Below are positions 1 to 9,457 of a DNA stretch of 56,163 nucleotides, one piece after another (within the stretch, counting starts at the first letter, position 1; every line of letters begins with the position of its first letter). The stretch comes from Clostridium sp. CAG:571. GTDB taxonomy: Bacteria > Bacillota > Clostridia > TANB77 > CAG-508. The notes beneath the pieces were generated by a model. It searched no databases and was not told the origin of the DNA. It was given only the letters and a program-made list of their open reading frames with translations. Both the position numbers and the translations under genes were made by a program. The stretch spans positions 1 through 56,163 of the forward strand of contig HF999504.1 in the NCBI GenBank assembly GCA_000434015.1, read 5' to 3'.

Positions 1-28
1 TACTTACCCTTTGCTGGGCGCACAATTA

Positions 29-1075
29 CTAGTTATCTTTAACTTTTTTCTTTAAGTCTTTTGAATAATATATTAAATCAGTACAAATTAAATCTCCATC
101 TTTAATTTCTTCATTGTAATTATCTATAAAGAAATTCTTAATTGTTCTCTCATATTTATCAAATCCCTGCTTAACATAGAAAGGAATATTATTTTCTGCC
201 ACCCCTACCAACATTCTATCGTATTTCTGTTTATAATTACCACATAGTGATTTTAAAAGTGTTTTTGCATAACCTTTGTTTCTATAACTTTCTTTCGTAA
301 CTATATTCTTTAACTCTAATGTTTTTCTAGAAATAGGCAAAATAACTGCAATAGAAATTAGCTCATCTCCCTTTTTTAAAGCATATACATCAGAATCGTT
401 CAAATACTTGTGTATCATATCTTTTGAAGGATCTGCCTCTAAAAGTAAATCAATATAATCTTCTTTATTTTCTATTTTTTTAACTTGCATTCTAGGTTCT
501 CTCGGTATCTCGTAACCATTGGGAATACTAGGTTTTGTAGCATTGTGGTTATTATATCTCATCTCCTCTGAAAATATACAGCCACAATATTTTTGCATAT
601 ATAATCCTTGCTCTATTGCTTTTTGATGACCTTGCCAAAAACCTTTTCTAAAATCTATATATAAAAAATTTATTCCAAATTCTTTACTCAAATCTTCCAT
701 TAATTTTTTTATAAAATCGTGCTTTTGATAAATACTGTATAAAAGTGTTGTTGTTACTGTATCATATCCATTTGCTTTTGCATATTCAAAAGTTTTCCTT
801 AATCTCACTGGATAGCAATAATTTACACATCTTGCATTTATATTTTCTACAACATTTTTACAAAAAACATCTAAACCATATTCATCTTCAAATATAGCCT
901 TAACATTAATTTTTTTAGAATATTCTTTTAAACAGTCTTTTCTTTTTACATATTCTGTATATGGATGAATATTTGGATTATACCAATACAAAGTAGGCTC
1001 TATTCCATTTTTTCTCAATTCGTCTATACAATATACACTACATGGTGCACAACAGGTATGCATTAATAATTTCAT
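29..1075 (-). CDS. queH: Epoxyqueuosine reductase QueH fused to a GNAT acetyltransferase
   Basis: 348 residues. Residues 1-195 are QueH, the iron-sulfur enzyme that reduces epoxyqueuosine to queuosine in the tRNA wobble position. Its cysteine motifs are visible: CCAPC at 8-12, RCVNYC at 82-87 and YCGC at 163-166. Residues 197-320 look like a GNAT N-acetyltransferase with an acetyl-CoA loop RNKGYA near 267. QueH alone is usually about 180-220 residues, so the acetyltransferase is an addition, and its substrate is unknown. An AGAGGG ribosome site precedes the ATG. The gene sits alone, downstream of the ruvB terminator. The QueH call is firm; the role of the second domain is inferred from its fold motif only. 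Confidence 0.88.
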   Translation of the reverse strand: MKLLMHTCCAPCSVYCIDELRKNGIEPTLYWYNPNIHPYTEYVKRKDCLKEYSKKINVKAIFEDEYGLDVFCKNVVENINARCVNYCYPVRLRKTFEYAKANGYDTVTTTLLYSIYQKHDFIKKLMEDLSKEFGINFLYIDFRKGFWQGHQKAIEQGLYMQKYCGCIFSEEMRYNNHNATKPSIPNGYEIPREPRMQVKKIENKEDYIDLLLEADPSKDMIHKYLNDSDVYALKKGDELISIAVILPISRKTLELKNIVTKESYRNKGYAKTLLKSLCGNYKQKYDRMLVGVAENNIPFYVKQGFDKYERTIKNFFIDNYNEEIKDGDLICTDLIYYSKDLKKKVKDN

Positions 1076-1192
1076 ATTTTTTTCCCTCTTTATTTTTTAT
1101 ATATTATATATGCATTTTAATGCATATTCAACATAAAAATTCTATAATATATACTTTTATTTATATTTACATTTTTTTCACATAAACATTTA

Positions 1193-1261
1193 TACAAAAA
1201 AAAGACTTTCATAACGAATATTTATGTTTATAAAAACGCCAATATTTATCATAAAGTCTTA
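1193..1261 (-). terminator. Rho-independent terminator after ruvB
   Basis: On the minus strand the arm TAAGACTTT pairs with AAAGTCTT, followed by a run of T. The arms extend inward with a few mismatches through an ATAAATATT-like inner pair. It lies just past the ruvB stop and upstream of queH. Confidence 0.75.
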
Positions 1262-1277
1262 ACTTAATACTTTTTAT

Positions 1278-2282
1278 TTACTCTTTTATCTCTATTCCCA
1301 TATGTTTATAAGCATCTGGAAGTGCTATTCTTCCTCTTACCGTTCTAGCAATATAACCAATTTGAATCAAATATGGCTCATATACATCTTCTATAGTAGA
1401 TACTTCTTCTCCTATAGTTGTTGCTAAAGTATCTATTCCAACTGGTCTCCCTTGATATTTTATTATCATTGCTTCTAATAATTTTCTATCAATGTCGTCT
1501 AATCCCATATCATCTATCTCTAATTGGTTTAGTGCCATTTTAGTTAATTTTAATGTTATATTTCCATCACCTAAAACTGCTGCATAATCTCTTACTCTTT
1601 TTAATAATCTATTTGCTATTCTTGGAGTTCCTCTTGAACGTCTCGCTATTTCTCTTGATGATTCTTCATCTATCTGCACTCCTAATATATTAGATGAACG
1701 CTTTATAATAGTTGATAAGTCATCTATTGTATATAATTCTAATCTATGTACTATTCCAAACCTATCTCTTAATGGTGTCGATAAAGATCCTGCTTTAGTA
1801 GTTGCTCCAATTAATGTGAATTTTGGCAAATCTAATCTTATAGATCTTGCAGTTGGACCTTTTCCTATAATAATGTCTAATGTATAATCTTCTAATGCAG
1901 GATATAAAATTTCTTCTACATTTTTATTTAATCTATGTATTTCATCAATAAATAAGACATCAAATTCAGATAGATTTGTAAGTAATGCAGCTAAATCTCC
2001 TGCTTTTTCTATTGCTGGACCTGATGTTATTTTTATATTTGAATTCATCTCATTAGATATAATTCCTGCCAGCGTTGTTTTTCCAAGCCCAGGAGGTCCA
2101 TATAATAAAACATGATCAAGAGGCTCACCTCTTTTTTTGGCAGCCTCAATGTATATTTTCATATTTTCTTTTACTTTAGTTTGTCCTATATAGTCATCTA
2201 ACACTTGTGGTCTCAAGGAATTTTCTAAATTTTCTTCATTATTTCCTTTTAAATTCGGACTAATTATTCTATTATCATCCAT
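1278..2282 (-). CDS. ruvB: Holliday junction branch-migration ATPase RuvB
   Basis: 334 residues, the usual family length. RuvB is the hexameric AAA+ motor that, with RuvA, drives branch migration of Holliday junctions in recombination repair. Walker A is GPPGLGKTT at residues 62-70 and Walker B is LFIDEIHRL. The C-terminal winged helix holds the GRPVGIDTLA segment typical of the family. The start follows a purine-rich site (ACAGGTGATAAA). ruvA is not next to it here: upstream is a glycosyltransferase and downstream is queH. No in-frame CGG codon occurs; the one CGG string spans an ACG GTA codon pair and reads normally. Confidence 0.97.
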   Translation of the reverse strand: MDDNRIISPNLKGNNEENLENSLRPQVLDDYIGQTKVKENMKIYIEAAKKRGEPLDHVLLYGPPGLGKTTLAGIISNEMNSNIKITSGPAIEKAGDLAALLTNLSEFDVLFIDEIHRLNKNVEEILYPALEDYTLDIIIGKGPTARSIRLDLPKFTLIGATTKAGSLSTPLRDRFGIVHRLELYTIDDLSTIIKRSSNILGVQIDEESSREIARRSRGTPRIANRLLKRVRDYAAVLGDGNITLKLTKMALNQLEIDDMGLDDIDRKLLEAMIIKYQGRPVGIDTLATTIGEEVSTIEDVYEPYLIQIGYIARTVRGRIALPDAYKHMGIEIKE

Positions 2283-2347
2283 TTTATCACCTGTTTTTTA
2301 TTTCATTTTCATTTAGAATTATGTGTAGCTATTATATATTTTTATAT

Positions 2348-3283
2348 TTACTTTATATTGGTATCTTTAACAATATAAATTGGTCTATTTTTAACTTCTA
2401 AATACACTTTTGATAAGTATTGTCCAATTATTCCTATACAGAACAACTGAATTCCTGTAACCATAAAAATTATACAAATCATTGATGGCCATCCACTAGT
2501 TGGATTTCCATACATTAATGTATTAATAATTATATATATAATTGCAATTATTGATATGAAAAAGAAAATAATTCCTATAATAGAAGACATCACTAATGGT
2601 ACAGTAGAAAATGCTGTTATTCCTTCTAATGCATATTTAAATAACTTCCAAAAAGACCAATGTGTTTCTCCTGCTACTCTTTCTACATTTTCATATTCTA
2701 ACCATTTTGTATCAAAACCAACAAAGCTAAATAGTCCTTTTGAATATCTGTTATATTCTTTCATACTTAATATTGCATTTAACATTTGTCTTGTCATTAA
2801 TCTATAGTCTCTTGCACCATCAACCATTTCTGTTTTTGATATTCTATTAATTAATCTATAAAACATTCTTGCAAAAAAACTTCTTATTGGCGGTTCACCT
2901 TTTCTTGTAGTTCTTCTTGTAGCTACACAATCATAGTTTTCCTCTTTTATTCCTTTATACATTTCTTCTAGCAATTCTGGTGGATCTTGCAAGTCTGCAT
3001 CCATAACAGCAATAAAGTCTCCTTTTGAATATTCAAATCCTGCATACATAGCCGCTTCTTTACCAAAATTCTTAGAAAAGTTTATAAATTTAATTCTTGC
3101 ATCATTTCTTGCTAGTTCTTGCATCTCTTTTAATGTATTATCTTTACTTCCATCATTAACTAATATTATCTCAAAATCCACATAATTCATATTATTCATT
3201 ATTTCTTTCATTTTGTTATAATAATGTGGAAGTGCTTTTTCTTCATTATAACATGGTACAATAATTGATATTAATTCTTTCAT
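2348..3283 (-). CDS. GT2 glycosyltransferase, polyprenyl-phosphate type (GtrB/DPM1-like)
   Basis: 311 residues. The N-terminal GT-A domain starts with SIIVPCYNEEKALPHYY and carries VNDGSKDNT and the metal-binding DADLQDPPE. Two membrane helices follow (about 228-250 and 262-288) with the end motif IGIIGQYLSKVYLEVKNRP, typical of GtrB-like enzymes. Such proteins load a sugar onto undecaprenyl phosphate on the inner membrane face for later transfer to wall polymers. The sugar cannot be told from sequence. It lies between ruvB and a PssE/PssD-like pair, consistent with an envelope role. Confidence 0.85.
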   Translation of the reverse strand: MKELISIIVPCYNEEKALPHYYNKMKEIMNNMNYVDFEIILVNDGSKDNTLKEMQELARNDARIKFINFSKNFGKEAAMYAGFEYSKGDFIAVMDADLQDPPELLEEMYKGIKEENYDCVATRRTTRKGEPPIRSFFARMFYRLINRISKTEMVDGARDYRLMTRQMLNAILSMKEYNRYSKGLFSFVGFDTKWLEYENVERVAGETHWSFWKLFKYALEGITAFSTVPLVMSSIIGIIFFFISIIAIIYIIINTLMYGNPTSGWPSMICIIFMVTGIQLFCIGIIGQYLSKVYLEVKNRPIYIVKDTNIK

Positions 3284-3320
3284 ATATATCTCTCCATTTA
3301 TACATTATATATTTTTATCT

Positions 3321-3800
3321 CTAATTATCATTAATATAACTTTCAATAATATTAATAATATTCGATGTTTCGCATTTATATCTTTCAGGTAAAAAAGTCT
3401 CTATTTTTTTTAATGCATTTTCTAAATCGGATACTTCATTGCAAGCAATAATATACTTTTTTTCTCCAAACATATTTACAATTTCTTTTTGGTGATCATT
3501 TACATGTTCTCCATACTTATGAAGTCTTGGAATAGCAATCACTTTTTTTCCTTTTTTTATTGATGAAACAATAGATCCCACTCCTCCATGAGTTATTATA
3601 ATATTTGCTTTATCTTGTAACTCTTCTAATTTTTTTGTAGAAATCAAATCAAAAATCTTCATATGTTTTGATTTGAATTTTGTATATCCCGCTTGAACAA
3701 TTACCTCTTCTTTTATTATATTGCTATTAATACATCTCTCTACTTCTTCTAAGAGTCTACTAAAACTATTATTTTGTGTTCCCAATAATACTAAAATCAT
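3321..3800 (-). CDS. PssE/Alg13-like glycosyltransferase subunit
   Basis: 159 residues starting MILVLLGTQNNSF. It matches the Alg13/PssE half of a split GT-B glycosyltransferase, the half that binds the UDP-sugar; ITHGGVGSIVSSIKKGKKVIAIPR is the sugar-nucleotide site. I chose the ATG at 3800 because the stop of the upstream PssD-like gene overlaps it as TAATG, a classic coupled start, and because the protein then begins exactly at the first beta strand. A longer upstream reading in this frame has no support. With its partner it probably adds the second sugar to a lipid-linked repeat unit. Confidence 0.85.
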   Translation of the reverse strand: MILVLLGTQNNSFSRLLEEVERCINSNIIKEEVIVQAGYTKFKSKHMKIFDLISTKKLEELQDKANIIITHGGVGSIVSSIKKGKKVIAIPRLHKYGEHVNDHQKEIVNMFGEKKYIIACNEVSDLENALKKIETFLPERYKCETSNIINIIESYINDN

Positions 3801-4273
3801 TAATAAATCGACCCCCCATACACAGCTTTTGGATATAATTTCAACATTTCCTTCCATTGTACAATAAACAAATCTGCTATAGGATAGATAAGTCTTCCTG
3901 TTACTGTTTTAGTATTACTGTTAGCAAATGTTTCAATATAAATTATTTTACTTCCAAACAGCTTTCCCAAATAACACATTGGTCCAGCCGTATGAGTCCC
4001 AGTTGTTACAATATATTTTGGGCGTAATTTTAAATATAAAAAAACTGTTTTCATACATAAATAAAAATATTTTATTATATACGAAAAAATTTTACTTCTT
4101 GTCCCATAAGGTAAGAAATATATTTTTTTTTCATATTGCTGAACTAAATCTTTATTTGTTTTATCTTTTTCTGTAATAATATGGTAATCATATTTTTCAA
4201 ACATTGGTTTTAATTGCATTAATTCATTAAAATGCCCTCCTGTACTTGAAATAAACAAAACTTTTTTCTTCAA
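3800..4273 (-). CDS. PssD/Alg14-like membrane-anchoring glycosyltransferase subunit
   Basis: 157 residues. This is the Alg14/PssD half of a split glycosyltransferase, the acceptor-binding subunit that recruits the PssE half to the membrane. Visible family features are the SSTGGHFNELMQL start, TTGTHTAGPMCYLGKLFG and the end segment WKEMLKLYPKAVYGGSIY. Its stop overlaps the PssE-like start (TAATG). Because the family is naturally split in bacteria, the change of frame here is normal gene structure and not a frameshift of the CGG kind. Confidence 0.86.
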   Translation of the reverse strand: MKKKVLFISSTGGHFNELMQLKPMFEKYDYHIITEKDKTNKDLVQQYEKKIYFLPYGTRSKIFSYIIKYFYLCMKTVFLYLKLRPKYIVTTGTHTAGPMCYLGKLFGSKIIYIETFANSNTKTVTGRLIYPIADLFIVQWKEMLKLYPKAVYGGSIY

Positions 4274-4334
4274 AGTATATTTTCTCCTTTCTTTTATTAA
4301 TATACCAGATTTACACTAAAACTAATACTACGTT

Positions 4335-5030
4335 TTATTTTATAATTTCTATATCATAGCCTATAAACAATCCAGAATCTAATACGCCTGATATAGATTT
4401 TATATTTTTCTCTAAATCCTTGTTAATAACATCAAATTTTGTATCTAGTATAAAGTTTCCATTTTCTGTTATAATCGGACCATCTTTTCCTTTTGCAGGT
4501 CTTAAGCTAACTTGATTTGCACCTAATTTAATCAATTCACTTTTTACATAGTTACAAGCTTCTTTATAACATTCTACAGGAATAGGATGACTTGTACATA
4601 ATTTTTCTACAAATTTGCTTTCATCAGCTAAAATATACGTTTTAGTTGAATTTAATATATTTAATTTTTCTTTAAACATTGCAGCTCCTCTTCCTTTTAT
4701 CATCCAATTATTTTTATCTATTTCGTCTACACCATCAAAACTCCAATCTGGCTTTTTTTCTAATATTGTTACAGTTGGTATTTCTAAATAATTACATAAC
4801 ATTTTTATTTCATATGAAGTAGGTATTGCAATAATCCTAATATTTTCTTCTTTAATTTTTTCTGCTATTTTTAAAACAGTAAGAAAAGAAGTAGAACCAG
4901 ATCCAAAACCTATAACATCACCATCATTAGCTTTTTTTGCTACTTCTAAAGCTAATTTTTGTTTTTGTTCTTTGTTGGTTATTTCTCCATTCCACTTCAT
5001 ATCTTGTAATATACTCTTTTCCCAGTTCAT
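4335..5030 (-). CDS. rpiA: Ribose-5-phosphate isomerase A
   Basis: 231 residues. RpiA interconverts ribose-5-phosphate and ribulose-5-phosphate in the pentose phosphate pathway. Seen: phosphate loop GFGSGSTS near 41-48, SFDGVDEIDKN, KGRGAAMFKEK (usually KGGGAAL), ILADESKFVEKL and the C-terminal SISGVLDSGLFIGYD. The start follows a GGAGGG site. An N-terminal extension of about 20 residues precedes the usual start of the fold. The Gly-to-Arg change in GRGAAM is unusual but the lysine and acidic residues around it are kept. It lies alone between the PssD/E pair and the wall-polymer cluster. Confidence 0.87.
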   Translation of the reverse strand: MNWEKSILQDMKWNGEITNKEQKQKLALEVAKKANDGDVIGFGSGSTSFLTVLKIAEKIKEENIRIIAIPTSYEIKMLCNYLEIPTVTILEKKPDWSFDGVDEIDKNNWMIKGRGAAMFKEKLNILNSTKTYILADESKFVEKLCTSHPIPVECYKEACNYVKSELIKLGANQVSLRPAKGKDGPIITENGNFILDTKFDVINKDLEKNIKSISGVLDSGLFIGYDIEIIK

Positions 5031-5167
5031 TAGTGCCCTCCCACAAAATTTCTTATATTATTTCATAAAACTCATTTTTTGTAAACCACCTAATATACAT
5101 AAATAGCAATTTTATTTAAAATATACCTATAAAAAACCATATTTATAAACAATATTAATCCATTTTA

Positions 5168-5217
5168 TATAAAAATAATAGATGCTAAGAATTAAACATA
5201 ATCTTCTTAACATCTAT
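5168..5217 (-). terminator. Terminator after the LCP gene
   Basis: On the minus strand AATAGATG...AAGAA pairs with TTCTT...CATCTATT, followed by TTTTTAT. It closes the long wall-polymer operon that ends with the LCP gene. Confidence 0.65.
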
Positions 5218-5229
5218 TACTTTTACTGA

Positions 5230-6282
5230 TTATTTATATCCTGTTTTCTTTATAATTTTTTCGCTAATTGTTTGTACACTTTCAGATGGAGTATAATCTT
5301 CTTTCTTAAACACTTCTTTATATAACTCTTTAACATTTGTTTCTAATGTTACTGGAACACCATACCATCTATCTAAAGTAATACCTTGTGTTTTATATGG
5401 CCATCCTATATTATCATTTACTTTATATGATGCCATTTGTGGTACTGTTGCTAAAATTTCGTTAGAACTAATATTAGTTTGTATATTTGGCAAAATTTTA
5501 TTTGCTATTTTATTAATTGTTGAAATATTCATTGTTTTTGCTTTTTCAAAAGTTTGCATTAGCACGGTTCTCATACGTTCTGCTCTTTTATAATCTCCTC
5601 CTGCTATTTTACGAATTCTAGAATATGTAACAGCTTGTACTCCATTTACAGTTTGTTTTCCTGCTTTTGTAATTTTCTTAGAAGTTATTCCTGTATTTTT
5701 TGAAGTATCATCTATATATTTATTCATTTCTGCTACTTCACTTTGCTTAATATCTAACTCAATTCCTCCCATCATGTCAACTAGCTCTGCTACTACTTCA
5801 AAGTTAACTGCTGCAAATTCCTTTATATTTAAGTCTAAATTTTTATTTAGAGTATTAATTGTAAGAGCTGGTCCTCCATAAGCATGTGCATGAGTCACTT
5901 TATCTAGTCCGTGACCTTCTATTTCCATATATGTATCTCTATAAACAGAAATCAAATTAACCTCTTTTGTATTCTTATTAATACTCACTATAATAATTGC
6001 ATCACTTCTAGAACCTTTTGTATTATCCATATCTCTAGAATCTAATCCTAAAAGTACAATATTTCTAAATTCTGATAATTCTTCATTTGCATTATCATTA
6101 ATACCTAACTCTTCTTCATTTATATCTACATAATTTATTTTATTTAACTTAGATTTTATAAATCCAAATCCAACACCTGCTAGTATTACTATAATTAATA
6201 ATATAGCCAAAAAAATTTTTAGTCCTTTTTTCTTGCCATTTTTCTTTGTTTTATTATCTTTTTTTATCTCATGTTTTCCCAT
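5230..6282 (-). CDS. LytR-CpsA-Psr (LCP) family wall-polymer ligase
   Basis: 350 residues. A lysine-rich cytoplasmic start and one membrane helix (about 21-43) precede the extracellular LCP domain. Seen: LGLDSRDMDN, SRSDAIIIVSIN, VNLISVYRDTYMEI, the VDMMGGIELDI loop and YSRIRKIAGGDYKRAERM, the set of Arg and Asp residues that holds the polyprenyl-pyrophosphate substrate. LCP enzymes attach teichoic acids or other glycopolymers to peptidoglycan outside the cell. The gene is last in the wall-polymer operon, directly after the tagGH exporter, which fits attachment of the exported polymer. Confidence 0.92.
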   Translation of the reverse strand: MGKHEIKKDNKTKKNGKKKGLKIFLAILLIIVILAGVGFGFIKSKLNKINYVDINEEELGINDNANEELSEFRNIVLLGLDSRDMDNTKGSRSDAIIIVSINKNTKEVNLISVYRDTYMEIEGHGLDKVTHAHAYGGPALTINTLNKNLDLNIKEFAAVNFEVVAELVDMMGGIELDIKQSEVAEMNKYIDDTSKNTGITSKKITKAGKQTVNGVQAVTYSRIRKIAGGDYKRAERMRTVLMQTFEKAKTMNISTINKIANKILPNIQTNISSNEILATVPQMASYKVNDNIGWPYKTQGITLDRWYGVPVTLETNVKELYKEVFKKEDYTPSESVQTISEKIIKKTGYK

Positions 6283-6302
6283 TATTTATATACCTTCCTA
6301 CT

Positions 6303-7028
6303 TTATTTAATTGTTTTATTATAATTATCTATTGCATTTTTTATCTCTCCATCATAGATAATTTTTCCTTGCTTCATTACAATTCCCCTTGAACAAAATT
6401 CTTTTGCAACACTTGTTGAATGAGTTACAAATAGTAATGTTACATTTTCTTTCAAAATTATTTCTTTTATTTTTTTTATGCATTTTTTCTTAAAACTTTC
6501 ATCACCAACACTAAGAGCTTCGTCCACAATCAATATTTCTGGCTTGATATTTACATTTATAGAAAATCCTAACCTTGCTTTCATACCACTTGAATATGTT
6601 CTTACAGGTTGGTCTATATATTCTTCTAATTCAGCAAAATCAATTATTATTTGTTCTAATTCTTTTATTTCTTTATTTTTTAAACCTAATATTTGTCCTT
6701 TTAAATATATATTTTCTCTTCCTGTAAATTCTTGATCAAATCCAGATGTTAATTCTAAAAGTGCACTTACTCTTCCATTAACAGTTACATTTCCCTCTGT
6801 AGGAAATGTAACTCCTGTGATCATTTTTAAAATAGTTGATTTACCTGCACCATTTTTTCCAAATATAGCAACTGCTTCTCCTTTATTAATTTTTAATGAA
6901 ACATTATCAACTGCCCTTTTTTCTTTCACCTTAATATTTTTGAAAAATAACGAAGCAAACCTTTTTTTATCATTTTTAAATAATTTATATATCTTTGTAA
7001 CATTTTTAAATTCAATTACTTCTTGCAT
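6303..7028 (-). CDS. tagH: Teichoic-acid ABC exporter ATP-binding protein TagH
   Basis: 241 residues, only the nucleotide-binding domain; Bacillus TagH is longer because of a C-terminal extension missing here. Walker A is GKNGAGKST (about 58-66), the signature is YSSGMKARLGFS and Walker B is EILIVDEALSVGD. The GMKARLGF signature and the N-terminal IYKLFKNDKKRF stretch are typical of polysaccharide/teichoic-acid exporters (TagH/Wzt type). It powers polymer export through TagG, whose gene ends 17 bases upstream. Confidence 0.92.
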   Translation of the reverse strand: MQEVIEFKNVTKIYKLFKNDKKRFASLFFKNIKVKEKRAVDNVSLKINKGEAVAIFGKNGAGKSTILKMITGVTFPTEGNVTVNGRVSALLELTSGFDQEFTGRENIYLKGQILGLKNKEIKELEQIIIDFAELEEYIDQPVRTYSSGMKARLGFSINVNIKPEILIVDEALSVGDESFKKKCIKKIKEIILKENVTLLFVTHSTSVAKEFCSRGIVMKQGKIIYDGEIKNAIDNYNKTIK

Positions 7029-7045
7029 CTCTTACCCTCGCTTTC

Positions 7046-7854
7046 TTATAATACATCTGGTATTTCTTTTCTTAATTTTTTATATGCCCATAATGCCAAA
7101 ACAAGAATAATTGCAAAAGAAATTCCTAAATATAAAAATCTTTTAGGTTGTTCCCAAAACCAAACTTGGTTTATAAAACAATTTCTAAATCCATTTACAA
7201 AAAAAGTTACAGGATTTAAATTCAAAAACTTTTTAAGCCCTGGTATTGTTACAGAATTCGCATCCCATATAATCCCTGAAAGCCAAAACACAGCTGAAAC
7301 AAACGCTTTTACTAAATTCAAAAAATCTTTACTTATTGATGCTAACAGTGATGCAAATAGTGACCATGCATCAAAAAATATAAACATCAATATCATATAA
7401 ACTGGTAACTGTAAATAATATATACTAGGTGGATAACCAAATAACCAAAAAATAATAATTACAATTAACATTAAAATAATATGTATTACAAATTTCGATA
7501 TATTTACAAAAGTTGGAATTGTGCTAACAGGAAATTTCATTTTAGTTACCAAATAGCTATATTTACGTATTGCACTTGCCCCTTGTGTTATCATATCACT
7601 CATATAAAACCATGGCACAACTCCTGCAATTAGCCATAAAAAAAACGGATATCCTGATACACTTCCTCCCATTCTTAATCCGAATTACAAAAGCAAACCA
7701 ATAAACAAATATAGTAACAGCCGGTTTAATAACAGCCCAGGCCCATCCGTAAAGCTGCACCTCTATAAGTTTTTATAATATCAGACTTTGCAAGTTTTAA
7801 TATTTGTTGTCTATATTCTATATGCTCTTTAATTATTTGAATAAAATTTTGCAT
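7046..7854 (-). CDS. tagG: Teichoic-acid ABC exporter permease TagG, with two +1 sites
   Basis: 268 residues when read through two +1 shifts, matching the family length. It starts at the ATG at 7854 (MQNFIQIIKEH, after a GGAAGT site) with the usual YRGAALGWAWAVIKP segment, then FVYWFAFVIGLRMGG, and several membrane helices of the ABC-2 permease fold. Without shifts the frame stops soon after the first site. The first in-frame CGG (7747-7749) must be read as GGA to give ALGWAWAV; the second (7680-7682) must be read as GGA to give FVIGLRMGG. TagG and TagH export lipid-linked teichoic acid. The reading is firm because homologous segments continue on each side. Confidence 0.9.
7680..7682 (-). other. 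+1 frameshift site 2 in tagG (in-frame CGG)
   Basis: Zero frame: GTA ATT CGG ATT. Skipping C gives GTA ATT GGA TTA AGA ATG, the expected VIGLRM of the permease. Confidence 0.85.
7747..7749 (-). other. +1 frameshift site 1 in tagG (in-frame CGG)
   Basis: Zero frame: GCT TTA CGG ATG and a stop a few codons later. Skipping C gives GCT TTA GGA TGG GCC TGG, the conserved ALGWAW of TagG. Confidence 0.88.
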
Positions 7855-7902
7855 AAATTCACTTCCTTTACCTTTTGTATTTTTATTATAATAATAACAC
7901 AA

Positions 7903-9436
7903 CTATTTTTTCAACTTTTCTAAGCTTTTGTTATATATTTGTAATATTTTTTCACTTGTTTTTTTATATCCTACTATTGAATATGGAATTAATAATACAA
8001 AATATGTAATAGTATATTGGCATTTAGCTTCCCATATTAAATGAAAAACAAATCCTCCTATAAATATTATCGCAAATATTAATTCTTTAAATTTTATGTT
8101 TTTTGAATCTATTACTATATACATTATAGTTCCAAATAAAATCAAGGTTTGCAAAATATTCATATAATTTGTTAATATTTTATTGGTAGTTCTATTTTCT
8201 GATAATATACTTTTTACAACTTTATATTTGGGTATATCTGATTTTCTTTTTGAATAAATCCAAAAACATTGAAATGTAGGATTATTCCATTGAGAAGTAA
8301 CTTTTTCATAGAAAAAATTACATGCATATTTAGGATTTTCTTTTAATTTTATAACAGATTTCTCTATATCAGAATTTACTCTTTCTTTTGTTAATTGATA
8401 ATCATATTTATTTTTTTTGTATATTTTTTGTGTATACCCATTATACCATCCGTGGAGCCATTTCTCCTTCTTGTAATCCCATTGCAACATATGATGTCAT
8501 TGGTGTTCCTTTATTTACTTCCTCTTTAGATATTAATTTTATAACTTGTTTGGTTGTAATTCCACTTAATAAATAACAAATAACTATTGCTACAATTGGA
8601 ATAATTAATTTACACTTTTTCTTAAAAATTGCTTCCATTATAAGTAATATAATCATTGCAATCATTGTAATCATATAATTTGATTTAAATAATATTGCAA
8701 TACTAATAAATATTGCCATAAATATTATATCTTTATTTTTTTCATCTTCTAAATATTTAAATTCAAATAATAATGCTAACATAGAAAGTGCAAAACCTAA
8801 TAAATTTCCATATATAAAAGTAATATACATAGAAATTGGTATAAATAAAAACAATCCAACTATTGTTAATTTTGATACATTTTTATTTTTATACATGTAT
8901 TCTACAATTTTAAAAATACTATAATAAGCTACTAAAATTGCCAATATATTCATAATTTGTAGTGCTATATATGCATTATTATTAAATATTAATTCAAATA
9001 AATAAAAATACAATAATAGCCCTAATTGATGCGGATTTTTATATAAATATCCTCCTGTTTTAAATGTTGAAAAGTCGCCATTTTTCATTTGAATTGCTGC
9101 ATCTAATATTTTACTTTGATCTGCTCTTGGCTGAAGTTTTGTTGCAAATATCCATACAGTACATATAATTATCCAAATTACAATAGCTATAATTATATGT
9201 TTTTTACTTATTTTAATTTTTACTTTTTTTGCTCTTAAAAAAGTTACTATAGCACAAGCTACTGTAATGCACCCAATTTGTATTATAACATTATCTTGTT
9301 TATATGTTGTATGTTCATCTTTTTTCATTGTAGCACTGCTAAAAATGCTACATACGAATAAAAATATTATTATACACAAAAAAATCACTTTTATTATACT
9401 ATTTATTATCTTTTCTAGTTTATTTTCTTTATCCAT
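7903..9436 (-). CDS. Polytopic membrane protein, GT-C-like glycosyltransferase, with one +1 site
   Basis: 510 residues through one +1 shift. About ten hydrophobic segments and a first-loop acidic motif (PRADQSK near 107) with KNPHQLGL downstream resemble GT-C enzymes that use polyprenyl-phosphate sugars. The +1 site at 8450-8452 joins QEGEMAPG to WYNGYTQKIY; in zero frame the protein would stop after APRMV. The loop after the shift is soluble, then two or three more membrane helices follow. Position between tagG and a GT2 gene suggests it decorates the polymer outside the membrane. The family assignment is by topology and short motifs only. Confidence 0.65.
8450..8452 (-). other. +1 frameshift site in the GT-C-like gene (in-frame CGG)
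   Basis: Zero frame: GCT CCA CGG ATG GTA TAA. Skipping C gives GCT CCA GGA TGG TAT AAT GGG TAT, which opens the remaining 174 codons. Confidence 0.85.
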
Positions 9437-9457
9437 TTTTATCCTCTATACTTTTAT

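Noticed and set aside
3321..4273. The PssD/PssE pair as another frameshifted gene
   Set aside because: The two parts are naturally separate subunits, joined by TAATG, and there is no CGG at the junction.
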